Shown: one piece after another, positions 1 through 8,725 of the stretch
How the letters are laid out: every line of letters starts with the position of its first letter
Numbering within the stretch: position 1 is the first letter of the stretch
NCBI RefSeq assembly: GCF_040782645.1
Contig: NZ_CP160403.1
Location: 9,273,001-9,337,000, forward strand
Length of the DNA: 64,000 bases
Direction: 5' to 3'
From: Streptomyces sp. HUAS ZL42
Lineage (GTDB): Bacteria > Actinomycetota > Actinomycetes > Streptomycetales > Streptomycetaceae
Translations under genes and position numbers: made by a program
The notes under the pieces: generated by a model
Told to the model about the DNA's origin: nothing
The model's database searches: none
What the model saw: only the letters and a program-made list of their open reading frames with translations

Positions 1-450
1 TTCTTCTCCGAGGGGCGGGAGCAGTTCGCGGCGTGGCCCGAGCAGCCGGGGCCGGGCGACGCCCTCTCCCGCGTCGGTGACTGGCTGACCTCGCCCGTCG
101 CGCTGACGCTGGCGGGGATGGGAGTCGTCCTGATCCCGGCGATGTTCGCACTGATCGTCCCGGTCATCAGCAGCGGCCGGCGCGAGGCCGGTGTGCCGCA
201 GCGGGGCGCCGCAGGTATCGTCGGGGCCTGGCTGCTCGCCGTCTTCGGGGTCGCGCTCGGCACGGCGGTGGCATCGAGCGTGCTGATCCATCTGCTCGGC
301 TGGTGGGTCGGCGTTCCGGTGGCCGCGGTGAGTGCGGCGGTCCTGGTGGCCCGGCGCAGGACGGGCCTGGCCCACCGCGTCTTCGGCCTCCTCGGGCTCC
401 CCGACACACCGGCCCGTACCGCAGCGGCCGGGGCTCCCTCCACGGCATGA
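1..450 (+). CDS. membrane protein, C-terminal part (truncated by window edge)
   Basis: The reading frame is open from the first base of the window, so the N-terminus lies outside. The visible 149 residues start with a soluble stretch (about 1-30). Hydrophobic segments follow at about 31-55, 70-95 and 98-115, then a short Pro/Ala-rich cytoplasmic-like tail. Basic residues between the segments suit an integral membrane protein. No family motif is visible, so no function is proposed. The gene runs convergently toward the GNAT remnant and the hyp operon and is not obviously part of the hydrogenase locus. Confidence 0.6.
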   Translation, partial: FFSEGREQFAAWPEQPGPGDALSRVGDWLTSPVALTLAGMGVVLIPAMFALIVPVISSGRREAGVPQRGAAGIVGAWLLAVFGVALGTAVASSVLIHLLGWWVGVPVAAVSAAVLVARRRTGLAHRVFGLLGLPDTPARTAAAGAPSTA

Positions 451-459
451 GCCGAGCAC

Positions 460-747
460 TCACACGTCGTACTCCATGCACACCAGTCGATCCCGTTCGT
501 CCCAAGACTCGGTGACGGTGAAGCCCAGCCGTTCGTACAGGGCAATGGCTCCGCGCCGCCATTCCCACACCGACAGCCGCACGGCCCGCACGCCGATTTT
601 TGCCAGCGCGATCGGCGGCGGCGCCATCTCGTTCGTCATTGCTCTGCGCATGCACGCGGACCGGGCCGAGGCGGCGCCCACCACGAAACAGCGGGTACGG
701 CACACTGACGTGACCGCCGCCTGATTCATCCAGGCCGCTGGGTCCAC
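460..747 (-). pseudogene. GNAT N-acetyltransferase remnant
   Basis: The last ~45 residues (RAVRLSVWEWRRGAIALYER followed by LGFTVTESW) are the typical C-terminal beta6-alpha4-beta7 part of a GNAT acetyltransferase. The N-terminal half of this frame is unlike any GNAT core. The acetyl-CoA-binding R/Q-x-x-G-x-G/A loop is missing and the open frame is only 95 codons against a usual 140-180. The simplest reading is a 5'-truncated relic lying just downstream of hypE. An independent small protein is possible but less likely. Confidence 0.5.
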
Positions 748-860
748 GTAGCGGACCTCTCCGGGGCCGCCGTACGCCAGGGTGCAGCGTACGGCGGCCC
801 TTCCGCCCCGGCAGCACGTGACAGCCCCTGGGCACAGGCATCGCCGGCCGACGGCCCCGC

Positions 861-1937
861 TCAGCAGATGCGCGGCAGTTGCTCCCCCAGCGGCAGGTCC
901 ACGACCCGGGTGCCGCCGAGTCCGGTGCGGGCCACGACCATGCCGGGGTGCTCGGCCACGCAGGTGCCGATGACGGCTGCGGCGGCGCCCTGAGGGTGAG
1001 CGCGCATCGCGGCCAGGACGGCGTCGGCGTGCTCGGGCGGTACGAAGGCGACCAGGCGTCCCTCGTTGGCCACGTACAGCGGGTCGAGGCCGAGGAAGCC
1101 GCAGGCGGCGACGACGGCGTCGGGCACGGGGACGGAGCTCTCGGTGAGGACGACACCGGTACCGGAGGCGGTGGCGATCTCGCAGAGGGACGTGGCGAGC
1201 CCACCGCGCGTGGGGTCGCGCAGTACGTGGATGTCCGGCGTCACCTTCAGCATCGCGGTCACCAGTCCGCCCAGCGGCGCGGTGTCGCTGAGCACGTCGG
1301 ACCCGAACTCCAGCCCTTCGCGCACGCTCAGCACCGCCACCCCGTGCGCGCCGATCGGGCCGCTGACGATGATCACATCTCCCGGTGTGGCCCGCTGGGG
1401 GCGGATGTCGACGCCCGACGGGATCAGGCCGATACCAGAGGTGTTGACGTACACGCCGTCGCCGTGGCCCGCCTCGACGACCTTGGTGTCACCGGTCGCC
1501 ACCGTCACCCCGGCGGCGGCTGCGGCCGTACCCACGGCCTGGGCGACGCGCCCGACCACCTCCAGTTCGACGCCTTCCTCCAGGATGAACGCCGTCGACA
1601 GGTACGCCGCCCGGGCGCCGCTCATCGCCAGGTCGTTGACCGTGCCGTTGACGGCGAGGTCGCCGATGCTGCCGCCGGGGAAGAACAGTGGTCGTACGAC
1701 ATAGGAGTCGGTGGAGAACGCCAGCCTGGCCCCGCCCAGTTCGACGGCGGCGGAGTCGGTGAGCGCGTCGAGCGTCTCGTTGCCGTAGGCCGCGGCGAAC
1801 AGATGCTCCGTCAGCTCGCCGGAGAGCGCACCGCCACCGCCGTGACCCATCACGACCACCGGGTGGTCGCGCAGCGGCACGGGGCACGTCCAGTTCGCGG
1901 GATCCACGATCGCATCGGTGCGGGCCGTGTCAGCCAA
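861..1937 (-). CDS. hypE: hydrogenase maturation carbamoyl dehydratase HypE
   Basis: HypE takes a carbamoyl group from HypF on its C-terminal cysteine and dehydrates it with ATP to a thiocyanate, the cyanide donor for the active-site iron. The 358-residue protein has the PurM/AIRS fold: an N-terminal Gly-rich ATP-binding region ([19 protein letters not shown], ~29-47), a [15 protein letters not shown] segment (~75-89), [12 protein letters not shown] (~97-108) and ATGDTKVV. It ends in PRIC, placing the essential Cys at 358. Length is normal. It is the last gene of the leftward hypABFCDE operon, and its start lies 8 bp inside the end of hypD, indicating translational coupling. Confidence 0.97.
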   Translation of the reverse strand: MADTARTDAIVDPANWTCPVPLRDHPVVVMGHGGGGALSGELTEHLFAAAYGNETLDALTDSAAVELGGARLAFSTDSYVVRPLFFPGGSIGDLAVNGTVNDLAMSGARAAYLSTAFILEEGVELEVVGRVAQAVGTAAAAAGVTVATGDTKVVEAGHGDGVYVNTSGIGLIPSGVDIRPQRATPGDVIIVSGPIGAHGVAVLSVREGLEFGSDVLSDTAPLGGLVTAMLKVTPDIHVLRDPTRGGLATSLCEIATASGTGVVLTESSVPVPDAVVAACGFLGLDPLYVANEGRLVAFVPPEHADAVLAAMRAHPQGAAAAVIGTCVAEHPGMVVARTGLGGTRVVDLPLGEQLPRIC

Positions 1938-3033
1938 CGGGGGTCACCTCCAGCCGCCGGTACAGGTAGTACGCCGCGCAGGCACCCTCGCTGGAGACCA
2001 TCGTCGCGCCGAGCGGGGTGCGCGGGGTGCACGTCGTGCCGAAGGCGGGGCACTCGTTGGGCTTGATCAGGCCCTGCAGCACCTCGCCGCTGTGGCACTC
2101 GGGGGACTCGACGGTCCGCACGTCGCCGACGTCGAAGCGGTGCTCGGCGTCGTACGCGCGGAAGGCCTCCGCCAGCCGCCAGCCGCTGTCCGGGATGGTG
2201 CCGATGCCGCGCCAGGCGCGGTCGGTGACCTCGAAGACCTCCTCGAGCATGCGCAACGCGGCCGGGTTGCCCGCCTCGCGCACCGCGCGCGGGTAGGCGT
2301 TCTCCACCCGGTGCTCGCCGCGCTCGAGTTGACGAACCGTACGGCGCACACCCTCCAGGATGTCCAGCGGTTCAAAACCGGTCACCACGATCGGTACGCG
2401 GTGGCGCTCGGCCAGTTCGGGATACTCGGCGGTGCCCATCACACTGCACACATGACCGGCGGCCAGGAACGCCTGGACGCGGCACTCGGGCGCCAGCATG
2501 ATCGCGTCGATCGCAGGTGGTACCCGCACGTGCGAGACCAGCAGGCTGAAGTTCGCGATTCCCAGCCGGCGGGCCTCGTGCACGGTCATCGCGTTGGCCG
2601 GGGCCGTGGTCTCGAAACCGATACCGAAGAACACGACCTCCTTGTCCGGCTCGCGGCGGGCGATGTCCAGGGCGTCCAGCGGCGAGTACACCACCCGTAC
2701 GTCGCCGCCCTCGCCCTTGACCCGAAACAGGTCACGGTCGGTCCCGGGCACGCGAAGCATGTCGCCGAAGGAGCAGAAGACGACGTTCGGGCGGGACGCG
2801 ATCGCCAGCGCCTTGTCGATCATCTCCAGTGGGGTCACGCACACCGGGCAGCCCGGGCCGTGGATCAACTCCACCTCGTCGGGCAGGAGCTGGTCGATGC
2901 CGTGGCGGATGATGGAGTGCGTCTGCCCGCCGCAGACCTCCATCATCGCCCAGGGGCGGGTGACGGTCGCGCGGATCTCGTCCAGCAGCCGACGGGCCAA
3001 CTGCGGGTCGTTGAACTCCTCGATGTACTTCAT
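1930..3033 (-). CDS. hypD: hydrogenase Fe-cyanide scaffold protein HypD
   Basis: HypD carries a [4Fe-4S] cluster and, with HypC, holds the Fe(CN)2CO unit while it is assembled in the cytosol. The 367 residues show the family signatures: CGGQTHSI with Cys34, GPGCPVC with Cys62 and Cys65, the GFETT motif mid-protein, and the C-terminal cysteine cluster around [20 protein letters not shown] and EGACAAYY that binds the cluster. Its ATG overlaps the hypC stop codon (ATGA) and its end overlaps hypE. Nothing is missing. Confidence 0.97.
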   Translation of the reverse strand: MKYIEEFNDPQLARRLLDEIRATVTRPWAMMEVCGGQTHSIIRHGIDQLLPDEVELIHGPGCPVCVTPLEMIDKALAIASRPNVVFCSFGDMLRVPGTDRDLFRVKGEGGDVRVVYSPLDALDIARREPDKEVVFFGIGFETTAPANAMTVHEARRLGIANFSLLVSHVRVPPAIDAIMLAPECRVQAFLAAGHVCSVMGTAEYPELAERHRVPIVVTGFEPLDILEGVRRTVRQLERGEHRVENAYPRAVREAGNPAALRMLEEVFEVTDRAWRGIGTIPDSGWRLAEAFRAYDAEHRFDVGDVRTVESPECHSGEVLQGLIKPNECPAFGTTCTPRTPLGATMVSSEGACAAYYLYRRLEVTPVG

Positions 3034-3329
3034 CGCATGCCCTCCTGCTCCGTGACGGCCCCCTCAGCCTCGGCGAGCGCCCACGCGTCGCCGAACTCCT
3101 CCTCCAGCAGGCCGAGTTGCTCGAACAGTTCCAGCGAGGCCCGGGCCGACTCCTCGTCCAGGCGCTGGAGCGCGAAACCGACGTGGACGATGACGTACTC
3201 GCCCACCTCGGCATCCGGGACATAGGCCAGGCACACGTCCTTGACCACACCGCCGAAGTCGACCCGCGCCATGCGCGTGCCGTCCCGGTCCTCGATTCCG
3301 ACCACCCGGCCGGGCACCGCCAGGCACAT
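3030..3329 (-). CDS. hypC: hydrogenase chaperone HypC
   Basis: HypC is the small chaperone that binds iron with HypD and delivers it to the large subunit. The real start is the ATG giving [12 protein letters not shown]. Cys2, exposed after Met removal, is the essential ligand, so the longer upstream frame is ignored. The OB-like body includes [20 protein letters not shown] and [15 protein letters not shown] with the conserved His. The C-terminal helix is longer than in E. coli HypC (99 versus ~90 residues). Its start overlaps the hypF stop by one base (TGATG) and its stop overlaps the hypD start (ATGA). Confidence 0.96.
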   Translation of the reverse strand: MCLAVPGRVVGIEDRDGTRMARVDFGGVVKDVCLAYVPDAEVGEYVIVHVGFALQRLDEESARASLELFEQLGLLEEEFGDAWALAEAEGAVTEQEGMR

Positions 3330-5683
3330 CAGCTTCCTCCTTGTCGCTGCGGAAGTTCCGGGCGGCCCCTGTGGGCCGCCACGACCAGCTGGCCGAGCGC
3401 CAGACCGCCGTCGTTGGGTGGCACCCGCCGGTGGCGGAGCACGGTGAAGCCGTCCGCCGCCAGCAGCGCGGCGCACTCCGCGTCGAGCAGCGCGTTGGCG
3501 AAGACCCCGCCCGACAGCGCGGCCACACCCGCCCCCGTCTCCCGGCGAGCGGTCCTGCAGACCTCCGCCACGGCCGCCGCGACCGCGCGGTGGAAGCGGG
3601 CGGCGATCACCGGGACGGGCACCCCGCGCCGCAGGTCGGTCACGATCGCGGCCAGCGCCGGCCCGGGGTCCAGGTCATCGGCGAAGGCGTACGCCCCCGT
3701 CCGCTCCGGCCAGGCGAGGAGCGCCGCCGCCTCCAGTTCGATCGCGGCCTGTGCCTCGTAACCTGTGCGGTGGCAGACCCCGACGAGGGACGACACCGCG
3801 TCGAAGAGCCGGCCCATGCTGGAGGTCGGAACACAGGCGGTGCCACGCTCCAACTGCTGTCGTAGCAGACGCAGTTCGCCGGGCGTGCAGGCGGTGACGC
3901 AGGGCAGGTCCGCGTCCCACGGCAGCCCCGCCGCACGCAGCCGGGCCAGTGCGATGCGGCACGGATTGGCCACGCCCGCGTCGCCGCCGGGCAGCTGTGC
4001 GTACGGCAGATGGGCGAAGCGCCGGTATCCGCCGTAGCCCGCGACCAGCACCTCGCCACCCCAGATCGCCCCGTCGTCGCCGTATCCGGTGCCGTCGAAG
4101 GCGACGCCGATGACACGATCGCCGCCGTCCAGAGCGTGCTCGGCCATCAGGGACGCGATGTGGGCGTGGTGATGCTGCACGCGGCGCACCGGAAGTCCGC
4201 CCGCCGCCGCGGCACGCTTCGCCCACCGCGCCGAGTGGTATCCCGGATGCCGGTCGGCCGCCAGCAGCTCGTGGTCGACCCCGGTCAGCGCACGCAGGCG
4301 GCTCTCGGCACGCTCGAAGGCCCGTACGGTGGCCAGGTCGCCCATGTCGCCGATGTGCGGTGAGAACCAGGCGCTCGCCTCCGCCCCGAGGCACAGGGTG
4401 TTCTTGAGGTCACCGCCCACGGCGAGGGCGGGGGCCACGGGGACGGGCAGCGCGACCGGCTCGGGCACGTGGCCGCGCGAGCGACGCAGCACCAGCTCGC
4501 CACCGCCGTCCGTGCGGACGCGGACCACGGAGTCGTCGCAGGGCGCCTCGATGACCCGGTCGTGCCAGAGCCAGGCATCGGCGATCCCGGCGAGCCGCTC
4601 CAGCGCCTCGGCGTCGTCGGTGACGATGGGCTCGCCGGAACGGTTGCCGCTGGTCATCACCAGGACCTGCGGCCCCGGCGGATCGCCGGGCAGGCCGAAC
4701 AGCAGCCGGTGCAGCGGGGTGTACGGCAGCATCACGCCGATGTCCGGACTGCCCGGGCACACCGACTCGGCCGGTCCCGCGGACCGTGTCGTGCGGCGCA
4801 GCAGGACGATCGGCCGCCGCCGGCCCGTCAGGGCCGCCCGCTCCTCGGGACCGATGCGGGCCAGCCGCTCGGCCCCCGCGAGGTCGGTGCACATCACGGC
4901 GAACGGTTTTCCGCCGCGCCCCTTGCGTGTGCGCAGGGTGGCGACGGCCCGTTCGTCGGTGGCGTCGCAGGCCAGGTGGTAACCGCCGAGCCCTTTGACG
5001 GCCAGTACGGCGCCCCGCGCCAGCAGCCGCCGCGCCTGATCGAGAGCGGACCCACCCTCCTCGACACGCCTGCCGGGGACGGTGAGTCGCAGCCGGGGTC
5101 CGCAGTCGTGGCACGCCACCGGCTGGGCGTGGAAGCGGCGATCGGCCGGGTCCGTGTATTCGGTGGCGCACTCCCGGCACAGGGGGAAGGGCGCCATCGT
5201 GGTCGTCGCCCGGTCGTAGGGCAGACCGGTGGAAATGGTGAAGCGTGGGCCGCAGTGCGTGCACGTGATGAACGGGTGCCGGTGGCGACGGTCCGCCGGG
5301 TCCGCCAGCTCCCGCAGACAGTCGTCACAGGTCGAGGTGTCCGGGGGGATGAGCGTCCCGCTGGTGCCGTCGCCTCCGTCCTCGGACGGGTGGATGACGA
5401 AACCGGGCGCGCCGAGAGCCGGGACCGTCTCGTACGTCACGTCCTGGACGTCCGCCAGGGGTGGCGGCCGCTCGGTCAGGGCCCGGCAGAACTCCGCCAC
5501 GGACTCCGGGGCGCCCTCCACCTCGGCGACCACGCCCCCGGCGCCGTTGCGGACATGACCCGCAAGGTTGAGTTCCGCGGCCAGACGATGCACGAAGGGC
5601 CGGAATCCCACGCCCTGCACAGTCCCGCGTACGACCACCCGCCGCCGTACCGCGGGCGGGACGGCCGCCGTCGTGGAGGTCAC
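3329..5683 (-). CDS. hypF: carbamoyltransferase HypF
   Basis: HypF converts carbamoyl phosphate and ATP to carbamoyl-adenylate and passes the carbamoyl group to HypE for cyanide synthesis. The 784 residues show the standard order. An acylphosphatase domain (~15-100) carries VRGTVQGVGFRPFVHRLA. Two zinc fingers (~115-190) carry CDDC/CTHC and CREC/CHDC. A YrdC/Sua5-like domain (~205-395) follows, then a Kae1/TobZ-like domain (~410-780) with VQHHHAHIASLM and VAFDGTGYGDDGAIWGGE. Full length. It overlaps hypB (ATGA) upstream and hypC downstream. Confidence 0.97.
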   Translation of the reverse strand: MTSTTAAVPPAVRRRVVVRGTVQGVGFRPFVHRLAAELNLAGHVRNGAGGVVAEVEGAPESVAEFCRALTERPPPLADVQDVTYETVPALGAPGFVIHPSEDGGDGTSGTLIPPDTSTCDDCLRELADPADRRHRHPFITCTHCGPRFTISTGLPYDRATTTMAPFPLCRECATEYTDPADRRFHAQPVACHDCGPRLRLTVPGRRVEEGGSALDQARRLLARGAVLAVKGLGGYHLACDATDERAVATLRTRKGRGGKPFAVMCTDLAGAERLARIGPEERAALTGRRRPIVLLRRTTRSAGPAESVCPGSPDIGVMLPYTPLHRLLFGLPGDPPGPQVLVMTSGNRSGEPIVTDDAEALERLAGIADAWLWHDRVIEAPCDDSVVRVRTDGGGELVLRRSRGHVPEPVALPVPVAPALAVGGDLKNTLCLGAEASAWFSPHIGDMGDLATVRAFERAESRLRALTGVDHELLAADRHPGYHSARWAKRAAAAGGLPVRRVQHHHAHIASLMAEHALDGGDRVIGVAFDGTGYGDDGAIWGGEVLVAGYGGYRRFAHLPYAQLPGGDAGVANPCRIALARLRAAGLPWDADLPCVTACTPGELRLLRQQLERGTACVPTSSMGRLFDAVSSLVGVCHRTGYEAQAAIELEAAALLAWPERTGAYAFADDLDPGPALAAIVTDLRRGVPVPVIAARFHRAVAAAVAEVCRTARRETGAGVAALSGGVFANALLDAECAALLAADGFTVLRHRRVPPNDGGLALGQLVVAAHRGRPELPQRQGGS

Positions 5684-6453
5684 GCCGTGGTCGCCCGGGA
5701 CGCGGGCCCCTGCCCGTGGTCGTGATCAGGAGCGGGACCGTGGTCGTGCCCGTGATCGCGCAGATGGTCCGCCGCGAGCAGCGGGGCGTGCGGCGCCGCT
5801 CCCTCGGCGACGGCGAGGATCCGGTCGAGCAGGATGTCGACGCCCTGCCCGGTACGGGCCGAGGTGCGCAGGATCTCCACTCCGGGATTGACGCGCTGCA
5901 CGGCCGCGGTGAAGGCTGCGTCGTCGAAGCCGGCGGCGTCGGCGAGGTCCGTCTTCGTCAGGGTCACGAGATGAGCCGCGCCGAAGGCGGTGGGGTACTT
6001 CAGCGGTTTGTCCTCGCCCTCTGTCACCGACATCAGCGTCACGCGCAGCGTCTCGCCCAGGTCGTAGGAGGCGGGACAGACCAGGTTCCCGACGTTCTCC
6101 ACGAACAGCAGGCGGGTCGTGGGCGGGAGCCAGCCTTCGACGAGGCCGCGCACCTGCGCGGCCTCCAGATGGCACAGGCCGCCGGTCAGCACCTGTTTCA
6201 CCGGCGCTCCGGAACGGGCGAGGCGGCGGGCGTCGTTCTCGGTGGCCAGGTCGGCCGTGAGGGCGGCGACGGCCACGTCCCGCTCGCGGGCGCGGCGCAG
6301 CACCAGTTCGAGCAGTGCGGTCTTGCCGCTGCCGGGGCTGGACAGCAGGTTGACGGCGGTCACCCGCCGTTCCGCCAGGTCTGCGCGGAGCTGCGCCGCC
6401 AGGCCGTCGTTCTTGGCCAGTACGGCCGTCCGCACGTCGACGCTGCGGCACAT
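5680..6453 (-). CDS. hypB: nickel-insertion GTPase HypB
   Basis: HypB is the GTPase that works with HypA to load nickel into the hydrogenase large subunit. The chosen ATG (MCRSVDVRTAV) overlaps the hypA stop by one base. It gives 257 residues, with the P-loop SPGSGKT at about 39-45 and the metal-site Cys/His in GGLCHLEA. The usual N-terminal His-rich or CxxCGC nickel-storage stretch is absent. Instead the last ~28 residues are His/Asp-rich (HLRDHGHDHG, DHDHG), a C-terminal placement that is unusual. A longer frame upstream only reads hypA out of frame. Confidence 0.95.
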   Translation of the reverse strand: MCRSVDVRTAVLAKNDGLAAQLRADLAERRVTAVNLLSSPGSGKTALLELVLRRARERDVAVAALTADLATENDARRLARSGAPVKQVLTGGLCHLEAAQVRGLVEGWLPPTTRLLFVENVGNLVCPASYDLGETLRVTLMSVTEGEDKPLKYPTAFGAAHLVTLTKTDLADAAGFDDAAFTAAVQRVNPGVEILRTSARTGQGVDILLDRILAVAEGAAPHAPLLAADHLRDHGHDHGPAPDHDHGQGPASRATTA

Positions 6454-6806
6454 CACGGGCTCTCTGCCATTCGTACCTCCGCCAGTTCGAGTTCCCGCCC
6501 GGTCAGCAGTTCGGCCGCCGCGGTGTCGCAGTGCGGGCACCACAACGCGGGCGGCGAGCCGACCGCGAACCGTGCGTCGCAGCCGCCGCACCGGGCCCGG
6601 GCCGGTACCTCTTCGATGACCAGCTCCGCGCCGTCCAGCGCGGTGCCCTCGGCGACCAGCGAGAAGGAGAAGCGCAGCGCATCCGGGACCACACCCGCCA
6701 ACTCGCCGATCCGCAGCGTCACGCCCGCCACCGCGTGCGCCCCGTGTTCCCGGGCGACACCCTCGGCGTTCTCCACGACGGCGGCGGCGATCGACAGCTC
6801 GTGCAT
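6453..6806 (-). CDS. hypA: nickel metallochaperone HypA
   Basis: HypA binds Ni(II) through its N-terminal Met-His motif and transfers it with HypB to the hydrogenase apoprotein. The ATG giving MHELSIAAAVVENAEGVA is fixed by the obligatory His2. The zinc site is CGGC (Cys73/76) and CPHC (Cys90/93). At 117 residues it is of normal length. It is the first gene of the leftward hyp operon, whose promoter should lie in the 147-bp divergent gap shared with hypX. Confidence 0.96.
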   Translation of the reverse strand: MHELSIAAAVVENAEGVAREHGAHAVAGVTLRIGELAGVVPDALRFSFSLVAEGTALDGAELVIEEVPARARCGGCDARFAVGSPPALWCPHCDTAAAELLTGRELELAEVRMAESP

Positions 6807-6953
6807 GGTCCGCCACGGTAGGCACGGTCCGAGCTCCGCCAGGGCACGCGACAGCGGACGGTGTGTGTTTTCCCCCGGGCGGCCCAAGCGCACGCTGCCC
6901 GGGGGCGTGCCTCCCGCGCCGTGCGCAGGCGGCCGGGGGAGCATCGCCGGGTG
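6807..6953. promoter_or_regulatory. divergent hyp / hypX-hhy control region
   Basis: This 147-bp gap separates the leftward hypA operon and the rightward hypX-hydrogenase operon, so it must hold at least one promoter for each. A GC-poor island (tgtgtgttttccccc, ~6861-6875) is the most promoter-like stretch. No convincing -35/-10 pair or perfect palindrome is visible. A GGGGGA ribosome site lies near 6934-6940 in front of hypX. Confidence 0.5.
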
Positions 6954-8675
6954 ATGCGGATTCTGCTTCTTGCCAGCGCGTTCAACAGCCTTACCCAGCG
7001 CGTCTTCGCGGAGTTGCGCGACCAGGGGCACTCGGTCGCAGTGGAGCTCGCGCTCGGTGACGACCAGCGCCTCACCGCCGCGGTGCGCTGTCACGCCCCC
7101 GAGCTGGTGATCGCCCCGATGCTGAAGACCGCCGTCCCGGAAGAGATCTGGTCGGAGTACTCCTGCCTGATCGTCCACCCGGGGCCGCCCGGTGACCGCG
7201 GGCCTTCGTCGCTGGACCGGGCCGTTCAGGAAGGCCGCCGACGCTGGGGCGTGACCGTGCTGCAGGCCGTGGCGGAGATGGACGCCGGCCCGGTCTGGGC
7301 GTCGGCGGAGTTCGAGGTCCCTCCGGACATCGGCAAGAGCGACCTCTACCGGGGCGAACTGGCTGACGCGGCCCTGAGCGCCGTACTGCGGGCCGTCGAA
7401 CGCTTCGCCTCCGGCACGTACACCCCGGTCGCCCCGCCGTCCCAGACCTGGCAGCCGTACCTGCGCCAGGAGGAACGCCGCATCGACTGGGCGCACGACA
7501 CCACGGCGACGGTCCTGCGCAAACTCCGCGCCGCCGACTCACAGCCCGGCGTCCTGGACACCTTCCTGGGCGGAGAGTGGTACCTGCACGGAGGCCGACC
7601 CGAACCCCACCTCACGGGCACCCCGGGCGACATCCTGGCCACGAGGCACGGGGCGATCTGCCGGGCGACGACGGACGGCGCGGTCTGGATCCCGGAGCTC
7701 CGCCCACGCCGGAAGCCGGGCAGCCCGGCGACCTTCAAGCTGCCGGCGAAGCCGGCACTCGAGGGGCGCGGGGCTGTGACATATGCCGCTCCGAGGCGTG
7801 GGCGCGAGCAACCGACGACAACGGACAGCCAAAACCCGACAGGCGGAAGCTACTCGGACATCACCTACCAGGAACAAGGCACCGTCGGCCACCTCACCTT
7901 CCGCTTCCCCGGCGGAGCCATGAGCACCGACCAGTGCCACCGCCTCCTGACCGCCTACCGAGAAGCCCGCACCCGCCCCACCGACATCATCGTGCTCGGC
8001 GGAAGAAGGGACTTCTTCTCCAACGGCATCCATCTGAACGTCATCGAGGCAGCCCACGACCCCGCCGCGGAATCCCTCGCCAACATCGAAGCCATCGACG
8101 ATTTGGTGGAGGAGATCCTGACCACCACCGACCGCCTGGTGATCGCCGCGCTCCCCGGCAACGCGGCCGCCGGCGGCGCGATGCTGGCCCTCGCCGCGGA
8201 CGAGGTGTGGTGCCGCCGGGGTGCCGTCCTCAACCCGCATTACCGTCTGATGGGCCTGTACGGCTCCGAGTACTGGACCTACACCCTTCCGCGCCGAGTC
8301 GGTGCGGCGGTCGCCGCGCGCCTGACCGAGGACGCCCTGCCCGTCACGGCCGTCGCCGCCCAGGCACTCGGACTGGTGGACCGCGTCGTCGAGTGCGCAC
8401 CGGGCGAGTTCGCCGACGAGGTCACCCGAATGGCCGGCCGACTGGCCCGTTCCCCGAGTCTCCCCGCCCGGCTGGGCGCCAAGAAGGCCGCTCGACAGCG
8501 CGACGAGGCCGTACGTCCGCTCAGCGCCTACCGCGCCGCCGAGCTGGAGCGCATGCGTGCCGTCTTCGACGATCCGGCCGCTCCCTACCACGCGCTGCGC
8601 TCCGCCTTCGTACGCAAACAACGGCCGAACGGGACACCGGAACACCTCCGAACGGAGTGTCCGAATGGTGAGTGA
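6954..8675 (+). CDS. hypX: HypX/HoxX: formyl-tetrahydrofolate-dependent CO-ligand synthase
   Basis: HypX converts the formyl group of N10-formyl-THF into CO for the active-site iron through a formyl-CoA intermediate, allowing hydrogenase assembly in air. The 573 residues have two domains. The N-terminal formyltransferase (~1-290) carries HPGPPGDRGPSSLD with His75. The C-terminal enoyl-CoA hydratase/isomerase-like domain (~300-570) carries the GAMSTDQC, GGRRDFFSNGIHLN and NAAAGGAMLALAADEV oxyanion-hole segments plus a Tyr/Glu-rich GLYGSEYW stretch. An in-frame GTG lies directly before the ATG at 6954, so the start could be 3 bp earlier. The downstream small-subunit gene follows after a 50-bp gap. 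Confidence 0.93.
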   Translation: MRILLLASAFNSLTQRVFAELRDQGHSVAVELALGDDQRLTAAVRCHAPELVIAPMLKTAVPEEIWSEYSCLIVHPGPPGDRGPSSLDRAVQEGRRRWGVTVLQAVAEMDAGPVWASAEFEVPPDIGKSDLYRGELADAALSAVLRAVERFASGTYTPVAPPSQTWQPYLRQEERRIDWAHDTTATVLRKLRAADSQPGVLDTFLGGEWYLHGGRPEPHLTGTPGDILATRHGAICRATTDGAVWIPELRPRRKPGSPATFKLPAKPALEGRGAVTYAAPRRGREQPTTTDSQNPTGGSYSDITYQEQGTVGHLTFRFPGGAMSTDQCHRLLTAYREARTRPTDIIVLGGRRDFFSNGIHLNVIEAAHDPAAESLANIEAIDDLVEEILTTTDRLVIAALPGNAAAGGAMLALAADEVWCRRGAVLNPHYRLMGLYGSEYWTYTLPRRVGAAVAARLTEDALPVTAVAAQALGLVDRVVECAPGEFADEVTRMAGRLARSPSLPARLGAKKAARQRDEAVRPLSAYRAAELERMRAVFDDPAAPYHALRSAFVRKQRPNGTPEHLRTECPNGE

Positions 8676-8725
8676 TTATCGGGTATGTCAGCCTGCTTCG
8701 GGGGTCGTCGCCAGGAAGGGATCCC

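Noticed and set aside
879..3225. Long plus-strand frames across hypE and hypD
   Set aside because: Antisense to genes with clear catalytic motifs on the minus strand; composition is typical of GC-rich shadow frames.
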